Shown: positions 17,331-24,468 of the stretch, piece by piece
How the letters are laid out: every line of letters begins with the position of its first letter
How positions within the stretch are numbered: the first letter of the stretch is position 1
Assembly (NCBI GenBank): GCA_047619225.1
Contig: JBLHJX010000017.1
Span: 1 to 36,470 of the forward strand
DNA from: JABIFK01 sp047619225
Lineage (GTDB): Bacteria > Latescibacterota > UBA2968
DNA: 36,470 nucleotides
Reading direction: 5' to 3'
Made by a program: the position numbers and the translations under genes
The notes under the pieces: model-generated
Databases searched by the model: none
Seen by the model: the letters and a program-made list of their open reading frames with translations, nothing else
What the model was told of the DNA's origin: nothing

Positions 17331-19610
17331 ATGAGAAGACCCGATCTTTTACGAATAGCCCTCTGCCTGATGTTGGGATGCGTACCCCTCATTTATCTTC
17401 ATGATATTTTTGCATTCACGCTCCTGCCCAAACGCTTCGTATTTTTTGCAACGCTATCTTTGGCTGCTTTGGGGTGGTGGTTGCGCATCATAAAACAAAA
17501 ACAGGTGCTCCGATCAACCGGCGCACCCGTCTTATTTCTTTTTACTTTTGCGGGACTGGTCTTATTCACCCTCACACGCACCACAGACCCACTCGACAGC
17601 CTCGTAGAAATTGCCTACCTCATTGCTCTGATTAACCTTTTTTTTCTCGTTGCCAACAGCATCACTCAGGAAGATCTCCCCTATATCCTCTGGACATGTC
17701 TCATAACGGGGTTAATCGTTTCAACCATCGGTATTCTGCAATATCACAACATAGCCTTTACGCATATCCCCAGCACAGGACAGCCCAGCGCAACATTTGG
17801 TTATCGCAACTTTGCAGCGATGTATCTCATAGGTGTCATACCTTTGGGTTTCCTGCTCTTTTCCCAAACAAAATCCAAGTATCTATCAAGTATAGCGGCC
17901 ATTGCAACCGTGTTTATGATTGTTTATCTCATTTACACACGCACACGAGGGGCCTGGGCTGGTTTGGGCGTTGCCATCTTGATCATAACCGCCTTGCTTT
18001 TCATCTTACCTGTCTTTCGAGGTAAATTAGCATCTATATTCCCATCAGGTATTCCCAAGTTCAAAACCTATATCACACTCGCTGGTATCCTCATCATTAT
18101 TTGCCTTGCACCCCTCGCACCCAATTTTTCCGACACTGGTCTGCAACGCTTTGATGATAAAAAAATGGACATCTACACCACGTTGGCATCTCCCTTTCAA
18201 GCGGGCGGAGATCGTGGGCGGTTTCAAATGTGGCAAAATACGCTCTCGCTCATATGGGATTATCCGCTCTTGGGTGTCGGGCCAGGCAGCTGGAAACGTA
18301 TCTATCCCCCCTATGATCAAGGGGCAATGATCCGATACAATTCCTCACCTGTTCGTCCCCATAATGATTATCTCTGGATCGCTGCTGAATATGGTATTAT
18401 TGGCCTATTTTGCTATCTTGGGTTCCTCTTTTGTCTCTTTCATCGTTTATACCGTCAAGCCCAGAACAAAATACACCTTATCACATCTGCTTGCTTTGCA
18501 ATAAGCCTACTGGCCATACTCGGTCATAGCTTCTTCAGCTTTCCCAAAGAACATCCGCAAGCAATGATGTTAATGTATACTTTAGGTGGTCTGATTTTCA
18601 CCCAAAAAACTGCCCGCCCGCTTGCCAACCGCCTGGCGTATTTCATTCCCCTTCTCATCTTTCTTCAAGCCGCAATGGCAACAGTTTTATGCTACAAACA
18701 AATCCGTTTTGACCAACACTACGTCAACGCGCTTATCGCTGAAGATAACAATGATTGGGCCACTGTAGGCACAGAAGCCTACGCGGGTCTATCCTATGGT
18801 GCATTCCGCCCTCACTTATGGGTGATCGCAGGAAGAAGTACAGAACGAGACCAACGCTATGATGAAAGCGAAAAAGCGTATAAGAATGCCCTCAATCTTG
18901 CACCCTATAACTGGCATGCCCACAATGGATTGGGCATCATTTACAAACGCACCGAAAAGTTCAAAGAGTCACTGATGCACTACCACGAAGCTTTAAAATA
19001 TTTTCCAGGTGAAACAAACTCCGACGGCCTTAAAATTCGCACCAATATCGGGGCATTATACAAGAGTATGGGCAATTTAGCAGCAGCAGAGCAAGAATAC
19101 CGACAAATTCTAAGAATTCAGCCATCCAACTCAGGTGCCAACAACAATATGGCGAATTTTTATAAAACGCGTGGCCAACTCGACAGTGCTTTGGTTGCCT
19201 ATCAAACAGCTCTCAAAACCGACTCTACCCAAGTACAAGCCCATTTTAATATTGCCGATCTCTATCTCAAAATGAAAGACCCTGAAAGCGCACTTCACCA
19301 CGCAGGGATGGCCGCACGCCTTGAACCCAATCAGGCACATATCTTATGGGGTCTGGGCATGGCCCTTGAAGCCAACAAGCTCCCCGCTGATGCGCTTCGG
19401 GCTTATCAGTGGGCACTTAAAAACGACCCCCAACATCACCAAACGCGTTTCAATTTGGCCAATTTGTATTTTGACTTGGGTAGATATGTCGATGCCAATC
19501 ACGCTTACCACATTTTTATCGACAATTGGCAAGGAGATACAAAATTCACCCAATTTGCCCAGAATCGTATGATTGCTTGTGAAGATTTCATTCGGCGTAT
19601 GCAAAAATAA
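17331..19610 (+). CDS. O-antigen ligase/polymerase (Wzy_C-type) with TPRs, paralog 7 of 7
   Basis: The last member of the array has 759 residues and starts three bases after the previous stop. It carries TGQPSATFGYRNFAAMYLI, TRTRGAWAGL, FDDKKMD, GDRGRFQMW, GVGPGSWKRIYPPYDQG and RPHND with His344. Seven TPRs follow (for example NNNMANFYKTRGQLDSALVA), then the DNWQGDTKFTQFAQNRM cap. One repeat contains an insert with YFPGETNSDG. The gene ends directly before a strong stem-loop, which closes the operon. As in all copies, the order membrane domain, one extra hydrophobic span (about 435-455), TPRs is kept, so the repeats probably all sit on the same side of the membrane. Confidence 0.88.
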   Translation: MRRPDLLRIALCLMLGCVPLIYLHDIFAFTLLPKRFVFFATLSLAALGWWLRIIKQKQVLRSTGAPVLFLFTFAGLVLFTLTRTTDPLDSLVEIAYLIALINLFFLVANSITQEDLPYILWTCLITGLIVSTIGILQYHNIAFTHIPSTGQPSATFGYRNFAAMYLIGVIPLGFLLFSQTKSKYLSSIAAIATVFMIVYLIYTRTRGAWAGLGVAILIITALLFILPVFRGKLASIFPSGIPKFKTYITLAGILIIICLAPLAPNFSDTGLQRFDDKKMDIYTTLASPFQAGGDRGRFQMWQNTLSLIWDYPLLGVGPGSWKRIYPPYDQGAMIRYNSSPVRPHNDYLWIAAEYGIIGLFCYLGFLFCLFHRLYRQAQNKIHLITSACFAISLLAILGHSFFSFPKEHPQAMMLMYTLGGLIFTQKTARPLANRLAYFIPLLIFLQAAMATVLCYKQIRFDQHYVNALIAEDNNDWATVGTEAYAGLSYGAFRPHLWVIAGRSTERDQRYDESEKAYKNALNLAPYNWHAHNGLGIIYKRTEKFKESLMHYHEALKYFPGETNSDGLKIRTNIGALYKSMGNLAAAEQEYRQILRIQPSNSGANNNMANFYKTRGQLDSALVAYQTALKTDSTQVQAHFNIADLYLKMKDPESALHHAGMAARLEPNQAHILWGLGMALEANKLPADALRAYQWALKNDPQHHQTRFNLANLYFDLGRYVDANHAYHIFIDNWQGDTKFTQFAQNRMIACEDFIRRMQK

Positions 19611-19638
19611 AAGCGGATGTGCCTAAGCACATCCGCTT
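19611..19638. terminator. Perfect 12-bp stem-loop between convergent units
   Basis: AAGCGGATGTGC, loop CTAA, then its exact complement, directly after the TAA of paralog 7. On the minus strand the stem is followed by a T-rich run, so it suits the small minus-strand gene best as a rho-independent terminator. On the plus strand only AT-rich sequence follows, so termination of the Wzy operon there is plausible but weaker. Confidence 0.7.
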
Positions 19639-19667
19639 CAATAAATCATTAAATAACAGACTATTGG

Positions 19668-19796
19668 TTATCTTAGTTGGCGAAAACCTTCAAATCGCCT
19701 GGCTTTCTGGTCCTGATACTCCACCACCACCATCGACAAAATGCCCAATACCACCAACGCCACGCCAATAAAGGGAATCACCCAAAAGCCCATCAT
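19668..19796 (-). CDS. 42-residue single-span membrane microprotein
   Basis: This small frame begins with two Met codons (ATGATG; second start at 19793) and ends at a TAA at 19668. A good ribosome site, TGAGG, lies about five bases before the first ATG. The product is a short N-terminus, one hydrophobic span (residues about 4-25, with VIPFIGVALVVLGILSMVVV inside it), then a charged tail YQDQKARRFEGFRQLR that should stay cytoplasmic by the positive-inside rule. A stem-loop with a T-rich run on its own strand lies 30 bases downstream, which supports a real transcript. I do not recognise the family. It could be a small subunit of a membrane complex or a regulatory peptide; it is not obviously tied to the convergent Wzy operon. 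Confidence 0.6.
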   Translation of the reverse strand: MMGFWVIPFIGVALVVLGILSMVVVEYQDQKARRFEGFRQLR

Positions 19797-19909
19797 TTAC
19801 CTCACAATCCAAAAGGTACCTATCATTAGCACACTTATTCTTATGTATCGGCGTATTCTAAAAAAACTTTGGTGAAATCTTTTCAACAAAGACATTTATA
19901 AGAAATTTG

Positions 19910-19938
19910 TTGTGCAAACCTCTGTAGATGGTTAAATT
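19910..19938 (+). promoter_or_regulatory. Possible rpsT promoter
   Basis: TTGTGC (19910-19915), 17 bases, TAAATT (19933-19938) lies about 55 bases before the rpsT start. The -35 and -10 are each partial matches to the sigma-70 consensus. Confidence 0.35.
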
Positions 19939-19994
19939 ATAGGTTCTCAGTCCAACTTAGACAATACCCAAAAGCTTGTAAGGGGGTGAACAGT

Positions 19995-20252
19995 TTGCCA
20001 AAATTAGCTTCTTCTAAAAAACGATTACGTCAGTCTGAAAAAGCGCGAGTGCGCAACAAAGGTGTGCGTACCCTGTTGCGAAGCACCTTGAAAAAGGTAA
20101 CGACAGCACCATCAAAAGCAGAAGCAGAAGCCCTTCTAAGCTCTGCACAATCTGTCATCGACAAAACGGTTAAAAAGGGCGTTATCCACATCAACGCTGC
20201 CTCACGATACAAATCAAGACTCACACGCCACGTAGCGGCTCTTGAAGCATAA
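19995..20252 (+). CDS. rpsT: 30S ribosomal protein S20
   Basis: S20 binds 16S rRNA in the small subunit and is short and very basic. From the TTG at 19995 the protein is 85 residues, beginning MPKLASSKKRLRQSEKAR, which lines up with the family start (MPxxKSAxKRxRQxEKRR). A GTG at 19986 would add three residues (MNS) but lies inside the ribosome site AGGGGGTG (19981-19988), so TTG, about seven bases downstream of it, is the better choice. The conserved C-terminal KGVIHINAASRYKSRLTRHV is present. Escherichia coli rpsT also starts with UUG, where the weak start contributes to autoregulation. Monocistronic, with its own terminator. Confidence 0.95.
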   Translation: MPKLASSKKRLRQSEKARVRNKGVRTLLRSTLKKVTTAPSKAEAEALLSSAQSVIDKTVKKGVIHINAASRYKSRLTRHVAALEA

Positions 20253-20285
20253 AAAAAACCCGGTGTTGCACACCGGGTTTTTTTT
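20251..20285. terminator. Bidirectional terminator between rpsT and cysK
   Basis: Eight A residues, CCCGGTGT, loop TGC, ACACCGGG, eight T residues. The symmetric A- and T-runs make it a rho-independent terminator on both strands, serving the convergent rpsT (plus) and cysK operon (minus). Confidence 0.93.
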
Positions 20286-20292
20286 ATGTCAT

Positions 20293-21219
20293 CTATCCAA
20301 ATAAGAATGTACCCAAATACCGTTCGCCCGTATCACACAATATGGTCACAACCCGCTGATCGGGGTTCATTTCTTTAGCCACTTCCGCAGCCGCATGCAC
20401 ATTTGCCCCCGACGATATCCCAGCCAAAACACCTTCTTCTTTGGCCAATCGCCTCGCCATCTGTCTCGCCTCCCCATTAGACACTGTAATTACTCGGTCC
20501 AAAATCTCTCGATTTAAAATGGGTGGAATCATACCTGCACCCAGCCCATCAATTTCGGTGGGACCCGGGGGACCACCAGATAAAACCGCCGAATCTTGTG
20601 GTTCAACACCCACTACCATAACATCTGCGCGTGCCTCTTTAAGCACCTCACCCACGCCCGTTATGGTGCCGCCAGTTCCTACCCCAGCGACAAATGCATC
20701 TGGTATCCCCTCCATCTGCTTTATAATCTCTTTTGCTGTGGTCTGCCGATGAATCTCAGGATTTGCTGGGTTTTCAAACTGCTTGGGCATAAAACAAGCA
20801 CCGTATTCATCTTTCAAACTTTGTGCTTTTTCAATCGTACCGCGCATCCCCTCATAGGCAGATGTCAAAACCACCTCTGCACCAAAAGCCTTGAGCAATT
20901 TCGTTCGTTCGTCACTCACACCTTCTGGCATCGTAATCACCAAACGATACCCCTTCACAGCAGCCACCATTGCAAGGCCAATGCCCGTATTGCCACTGGT
21001 AGATTCGATAATGGTCATACCCGGTTTTAAAAGCCCTTGGCTTTCAGCAAGTTCGATCATGGCCAAAGCCGTGCGATCTTTCACGCTTCCTGCTGGATTG
21101 AAAAATTCTAACTTGGCCCAAATTTGGGCACCTCCCAAATGCCCGACGCGATTCAACCGTACCATGGGGGTGGCGCCAACAAGGTCCAATATCGTATTGC
21201 CCGTTCTCAAATTATCCAT
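20293..21219 (-). CDS. cysK: Cysteine synthase A (O-acetylserine sulfhydrylase)
   Basis: This PLP enzyme makes cysteine from O-acetylserine and sulfide in the cytoplasm. From the ATG at 21219 it has 308 residues (MDNLRTGNTILDLVGATPMV), typical for CysK. The PLP lysine is Lys47 in NPAGSVKDR; STSGNTGIGLA binds substrate and GTGGTITG binds the PLP phosphate; ISSGAN and CDTGERYL near the end are classic. A longer frame from 21279 would run into the upstream regulator, whose stop (TGA) lies one base before the chosen ATG, so the two are probably translationally coupled. Last gene of the six-gene cysteine run; a strong terminator follows. Confidence 0.95.
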   Translation of the reverse strand: MDNLRTGNTILDLVGATPMVRLNRVGHLGGAQIWAKLEFFNPAGSVKDRTALAMIELAESQGLLKPGMTIIESTSGNTGIGLAMVAAVKGYRLVITMPEGVSDERTKLLKAFGAEVVLTSAYEGMRGTIEKAQSLKDEYGACFMPKQFENPANPEIHRQTTAKEIIKQMEGIPDAFVAGVGTGGTITGVGEVLKEARADVMVVGVEPQDSAVLSGGPPGPTEIDGLGAGMIPPILNREILDRVITVSNGEARQMARRLAKEEGVLAGISSGANVHAAAEVAKEMNPDQRVVTILCDTGERYLGTFLFG

Positions 21220-21220
21220 A

Positions 21221-21655
21221 TCAAATCCGGAACACAAAATTTGCCTGTTGCTTCCGTTGCTTTTTGCACAAATCAGCAAAAGTCACAGCAGACAAGACAT
21301 CGTTAATGGCGTTTTCAACCGCCAGCCAAATATCACGTAACACATCTACCTCGGCACCTTCTTGCGTACGCAAATCACCTTTGCCCAATAAATCAACAGG
21401 GCCTTCCAAGGCCGCCAACACTTCCCCCACACACACCTCCTCTGGCCGTTTCAAAAGTTGGTGTCCACCCTTTGGACCACGCATACTTCGTATCAACCCT
21501 GCTTTGCCCAGCAAATTGAGCAACTGCACCAGATAGGCTTCAGGGATCTGTTGACGTGCTGCAATATCAGCGCTTAAAATAGACCCTTGTCCATAATGCA
21601 ACGCCAGATCTAAAACAGCTCGCAACCCATAATTGCCTTTGGCAGAAATATGCAT
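21221..21655 (-). CDS. Rrf2-family transcription regulator, CymR-like (no Fe-S cysteines)
   Basis: The 144-residue protein starts MHISAKGNYGLRAVLDLALH and has the Rrf2 winged helix, with ADIAARQQIPEAYLVQLLNL as recognition region and MRGPKGGHQL as wing. IscR and NsrR carry three Cys in the segment after residue 90; here that stretch (LGKGDLRTQEGAEVDVL) has none. The only Cys are Cys75 and Cys130, so an Fe-S cluster of the IscR type is unlikely. In Bacillus and Staphylococcus the cluster-free Rrf2 protein CymR represses cysteine genes as a complex with CysK. Here the gene sits directly before cysK, which favours a similar cysteine-sensing role (inference). A GAGAGG ribosome site lies 8 bases before the ATG. 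Confidence 0.88.
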   Translation of the reverse strand: MHISAKGNYGLRAVLDLALHYGQGSILSADIAARQQIPEAYLVQLLNLLGKAGLIRSMRGPKGGHQLLKRPEEVCVGEVLAALEGPVDLLGKGDLRTQEGAEVDVLRDIWLAVENAINDVLSAVTFADLCKKQRKQQANFVFRI

Positions 21656-21691
21656 GCGATAAACCTCTCTCGTCTTTCTGCTATCTGCCTA

Positions 21692-21970
21692 TTAACATCC
21701 ACCTGCAATCGCAGGTACAATTGTGACCTGATCACCATCTTTCAATACAGTGCTGGGCCCATCGAGAAAGCGAATGTCTTCTTCATTAACATAAATATTC
21801 ACAAAACGACGGATGGCACCCGACTCGTCCGCTATTTTTTCTTTAATACCACCGTGTTGCGCCTCCAACGTATCAATAACTTCTCCCACCGTGCTACCCT
21901 CAACAGCAACTTCTGCCTGGTCATTGGTAAACTTGCGCAAGGGTGTCGGAATACGAACAGTAACAGCCAT
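21692..21970 (-). CDS. MoaD/ThiS-family sulfur carrier protein, CysO-like, ending in Gly-Gly-Cys
   Basis: A 92-residue beta-grasp protein (MAVTVRIPTPLRKFTND...). Family marks are VRIPTPLRKFT at the N-terminus, GSTVGEVIDTLEAQHGG, NIYVNEEDIRFL, LKDGDQVTIVPAIAGG, and a final Cys92 after Gly90-Gly91. CysO of Mycobacterium carries sulfur as a C-terminal thiocarboxylate used by CysM; a JAMM protease (Mec+) then releases cysteine. Both partners are encoded just upstream. The extra Cys would block activation of Gly91 unless removed, as described for QbsE (GGCF end) trimmed by QbsD in Pseudomonas. Alternatively it may be functional or a remnant. A strong AGAGGAGG ribosome site precedes it. The E1-like activating enzyme is not in the window. 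Confidence 0.88.
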   Translation of the reverse strand: MAVTVRIPTPLRKFTNDQAEVAVEGSTVGEVIDTLEAQHGGIKEKIADESGAIRRFVNIYVNEEDIRFLDGPSTVLKDGDQVTIVPAIAGGC

Positions 21971-22005
21971 CTTAAACCTCCTCTAAAATAAAAAGATACT
22001 CAAGC

Positions 22006-23040
22006 CTATATTTCAATTCTCAACTTTTCGGGTGGTTGCCACTTGGCCATACACACCAATCGATCAATCATCCGTTCAGGGGGAAAGTCTAAACCAAAAG
22101 AGGGTAAGTGAGGCAAATGAGATCGCACCACATCATCAAATTCGGTCAGAACATCCAGGCGTTTGGCGTCGTGTGCTTTAGAGATTAATGCGCCGGCATA
22201 TTCACCGCTCATAATGGCCAGTGCAACACCCCCGCCACAAAATGGTTCAGACAACCCTCCCGCATCCCCCGCCAACAGCACCCCATCTGCCTGCATTCTT
22301 TCCAGTGGCCCATTCACAGGCAGCAACCCGCCTGTTGCGCCCAATATGCCCTCATAAATCTGGCCATCGGCAACCAAACGGGTCATAAAATGATTGAGCC
22401 AATGTTTCAAATGCCGTGCATGTGAACGCCGAAGCCCCACACCTATGCGTGCCGTCTTGCCACAAGGCACAAACCACGCAATACCTGGCAAATCTTCTGT
22501 TAGGTGGTAGGCCAACCAATCTTCTGGATGCCTAATGCCCACTTCATATTGTAAAGAAGCATAAAAACGTCGATTCGTCAAACCAATCGAACGCCCAATC
22601 ACGGAAGAAGGCCCATCGGCTCCCAATAAACATTGTGCCCCAAACGCAGCTTCTAACCCATTGCGCCGCCCCACAACACCTGTGCCATCACGCCGCAAAA
22701 CCAACGCTTGGGCCAAATCTGCACCCGCCTCCAATGCGTGAATCGCCAAATTTTTATCAAATCGCGTACGGTCCAAAATACAACCCGGCGCAACAATCTC
22801 ACGCACGCTCCCACGGCCGTCTATCACCCGAAAACCATCTACATTCTGAATAATAGCACTGTCATCCACATCTGTTCGGTTACGCACCCACAACGGCACA
22901 TATCCTGCACAGCGGGGAGGCGTGCCAATAGAACGCCGTCGGTCAATCATCATCACCGACAAACCTCGCTCAGCTGCCACACGTGCGGCCGTTGCCCCGG
23001 CTGGGCCACAGCCAACCACAATCAGATCAAAACTGTCCAG
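22006..23040 (-). CDS. FAD-dependent oxidoreductase, geranylgeranyl-reductase-like
   Basis: The protein has an N-terminal FAD-binding fold (VVGCGPAGATAA), PPRCAGYVP, ILDRTRFDKNLA, LLGADGPSSVIG and VLLAGDAGGLSEPFCGGGVA. This is the pattern of the geranylgeranyl reductase family of flavoproteins, which reduce prenyl chains; other hydroxylase-like roles are possible. The start is unclear. A GTG at 23019 would cut into the first beta strand (FDLIVVG). A CTG at 23040, nine bases after an AGGA site, restores it and is used here. An ATG at 23051 would fit perfectly (MRFLDSFDLIVVG) if the run of five T residues after it had one base fewer. Why it sits between cysteine genes is unknown; no reaction in cysteine synthesis is established for this family. 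Confidence 0.8.
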   Translation of the reverse strand: MDSFDLIVVGCGPAGATAARVAAERGLSVMMIDRRRSIGTPPRCAGYVPLWVRNRTDVDDSAIIQNVDGFRVIDGRGSVREIVAPGCILDRTRFDKNLAIHALEAGADLAQALVLRRDGTGVVGRRNGLEAAFGAQCLLGADGPSSVIGRSIGLTNRRFYASLQYEVGIRHPEDWLAYHLTEDLPGIAWFVPCGKTARIGVGLRRSHARHLKHWLNHFMTRLVADGQIYEGILGATGGLLPVNGPLERMQADGVLLAGDAGGLSEPFCGGGVALAIMSGEYAGALISKAHDAKRLDVLTEFDDVVRSHLPHLPSFGLDFPPERMIDRLVCMAKWQPPEKLRIEI

Positions 23041-23055
23041 AAAAACGCATCCTGT

Positions 23056-23520
23056 TTAAGTGACTTGCTCAAATGTAGAAGTCTCATCATGCCATTGGAA
23101 AACTTTGCGCCCCTCGCGATCCACCTCACCGTCTTTTACGGGAATCACAGGATAAACAATGCCCGGAAATAAGGGTTCGCCATCAAACATGGCCGCGTTT
23201 TGGTCTTCTTGGGAAAAATAGGCATCCACATCAATATGCGAATGATAAATGGCCACCATTCGTCCCCCCTCATTTTCAGCCGCTTGCTGGATGCGCATCA
23301 CTTGCAAGTCATTCATACGATAGGCCAATTGAGAAGTTCGTGGATGTGTTTCGGGGTCTGCAGCATGGAGTTTGTCTTGAATATTCTCACAACGATGCAC
23401 CGTTAATTTTCCATTGGCATCTGCTGTAATCATCCCACAACACTCCGCCGAATAATCTTCTTTGGCATGTGCAAACATCTCATTCCATACCCGATCATCA
23501 AACATGCTCACCCCGTTCAT
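23056..23520 (-). CDS. mec: M67-family JAMM metalloprotease, Mec-like (CysO-cysteine hydrolase)
   Basis: The 154-residue protein has the complete JAMM zinc motif: Glu26 in SAECCG, then His93-Ser-His95, seven residues, Ser103 and Asp106 (YHSHIDVDAYFSQEDQ). In Mycobacterium the homologue Mec cleaves cysteine from the CysO-cysteine adduct; in siderophore systems QbsD trims residues after the Gly-Gly of the carrier. Either or both activities would fit the adjacent CysO-like gene with its GGC end. The ATG at 23520 overlaps the end of the upstream cysM-like gene; a second ATG at 23505 has a nearer GGGGTGAG site and is an alternative that removes five residues. Cytoplasmic, no signal peptide. Confidence 0.88.
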   Translation of the reverse strand: MNGVSMFDDRVWNEMFAHAKEDYSAECCGMITADANGKLTVHRCENIQDKLHAADPETHPRTSQLAYRMNDLQVMRIQQAAENEGGRMVAIYHSHIDVDAYFSQEDQNAAMFDGEPLFPGIVYPVIPVKDGEVDREGRKVFQWHDETSTFEQVT

Positions 23521-24445
23521 CTAATCGCCAAAGTGGCGTGCTCATATATTTTTCACCGCTATCAGCAAACAAAGTGACCACAACACCTTCGTCCAATGTC
23601 TCTGCCACCTTCAATGCCCCAACCATAGCCGCACCGCACGATTGGCCCACCAACAAACCCAACCGATGCGTTAAACTGCGTGCCGCATCATAAGCTTCCT
23701 CCGTCTCAACCTGCACCTTCTGATCCCACACGGAAGTGTCGTAAATACCTGGGATAATTGAGACATCCATATTCTTTAACCCTTCAATACCATGAAACTC
23801 TGGCGGTTCAATGGCCACCACTTGCACATCGGGGTTCAACTCCTTCAAACGTTTGCCTGTCCCCATAAGGGTTCCGCTGGTGCCCAATGTGGCTACAAAA
23901 TGCGTCACCCGCCCTTGTGTTTGTTCCCAAATTTCAGGCGCAGTGTGTAAATAATGCGCCCGAGGGTTTGAAGGATTGTTATACTGATCGGGTTTAAAAT
24001 AGCGCCCTGGATCTGCTGCAAAAATATCTCGGGACATCAGAATGGCCCCATCTGAACCTTCTAAGGGATCACTTAAAATAAGTTTGGCCCCATAAGACTC
24101 GATCACATATCGCCGTTCAATACTCACACTTGAAGGCATCACCAACTCGACCTGATATCCCTTCACAGCGCCTATCATCGCATAGGCAATGCCCGTATTG
24201 CCCGATGTTGAATCGAGGATGACTTTCCCTGGTGTGAGTTCACCCGATGCTTCTGCATCCAAAATCATCTGCAAGGCAGGGCGATCTTTTACAGATCCAC
24301 CCGGATTAAACATTTCTAATTTTGCCCACACCTCAACACCCGGCTTGAGATGGTCGGTTAGCTTGCGAATGCGCAAAATGGGCGTTTTGCCAATCTCATC
24401 TAAAATCGATTTGCGAATTGTCTGCGTTTGAGAAACTGGTTTCAT
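23498..24445 (-). CDS. cysM: CysM-like cysteine synthase (PLP-dependent)
   Basis: A fold-type II PLP enzyme of 315 residues from the ATG at 24445 (MKPVSQTQTIRKSILDEIG); the frame extends upstream to 24547, but only through the terminator region. Lys53 in NPGGSVKDRPAL holds PLP; STSGNTGIAYAM and GTSGTLMGTG follow. GIEGLKNM and SGEKYMSTPLW resemble mycobacterial CysM more than CysK, as does SCGAAM. Mycobacterial CysM uses O-phosphoserine and CysO-thiocarboxylate, and the neighbouring JAMM protease and CysO-like genes support that route here. I cannot exclude an O-acetylserine sulfhydrylase or cystathionine-beta-synthase-type activity. First gene of the six-gene minus-strand run; it overlaps the next gene by 23 bases. 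Confidence 0.88.
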   Translation of the reverse strand: MKPVSQTQTIRKSILDEIGKTPILRIRKLTDHLKPGVEVWAKLEMFNPGGSVKDRPALQMILDAEASGELTPGKVILDSTSGNTGIAYAMIGAVKGYQVELVMPSSVSIERRYVIESYGAKLILSDPLEGSDGAILMSRDIFAADPGRYFKPDQYNNPSNPRAHYLHTAPEIWEQTQGRVTHFVATLGTSGTLMGTGKRLKELNPDVQVVAIEPPEFHGIEGLKNMDVSIIPGIYDTSVWDQKVQVETEEAYDAARSLTHRLGLLVGQSCGAAMVGALKVAETLDEGVVVTLFADSGEKYMSTPLWRLDERGEHV

Positions 24446-24468
24446 AAAGCATCCAAATAAAAACAAAT

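Noticed and set aside
4663..19610. Recent tandem amplification or assembly duplication of the Wzy-TPR genes
   Set aside because: The copies differ in length, TPR number and synonymous codons even inside conserved motifs, so they are distinct old paralogs.
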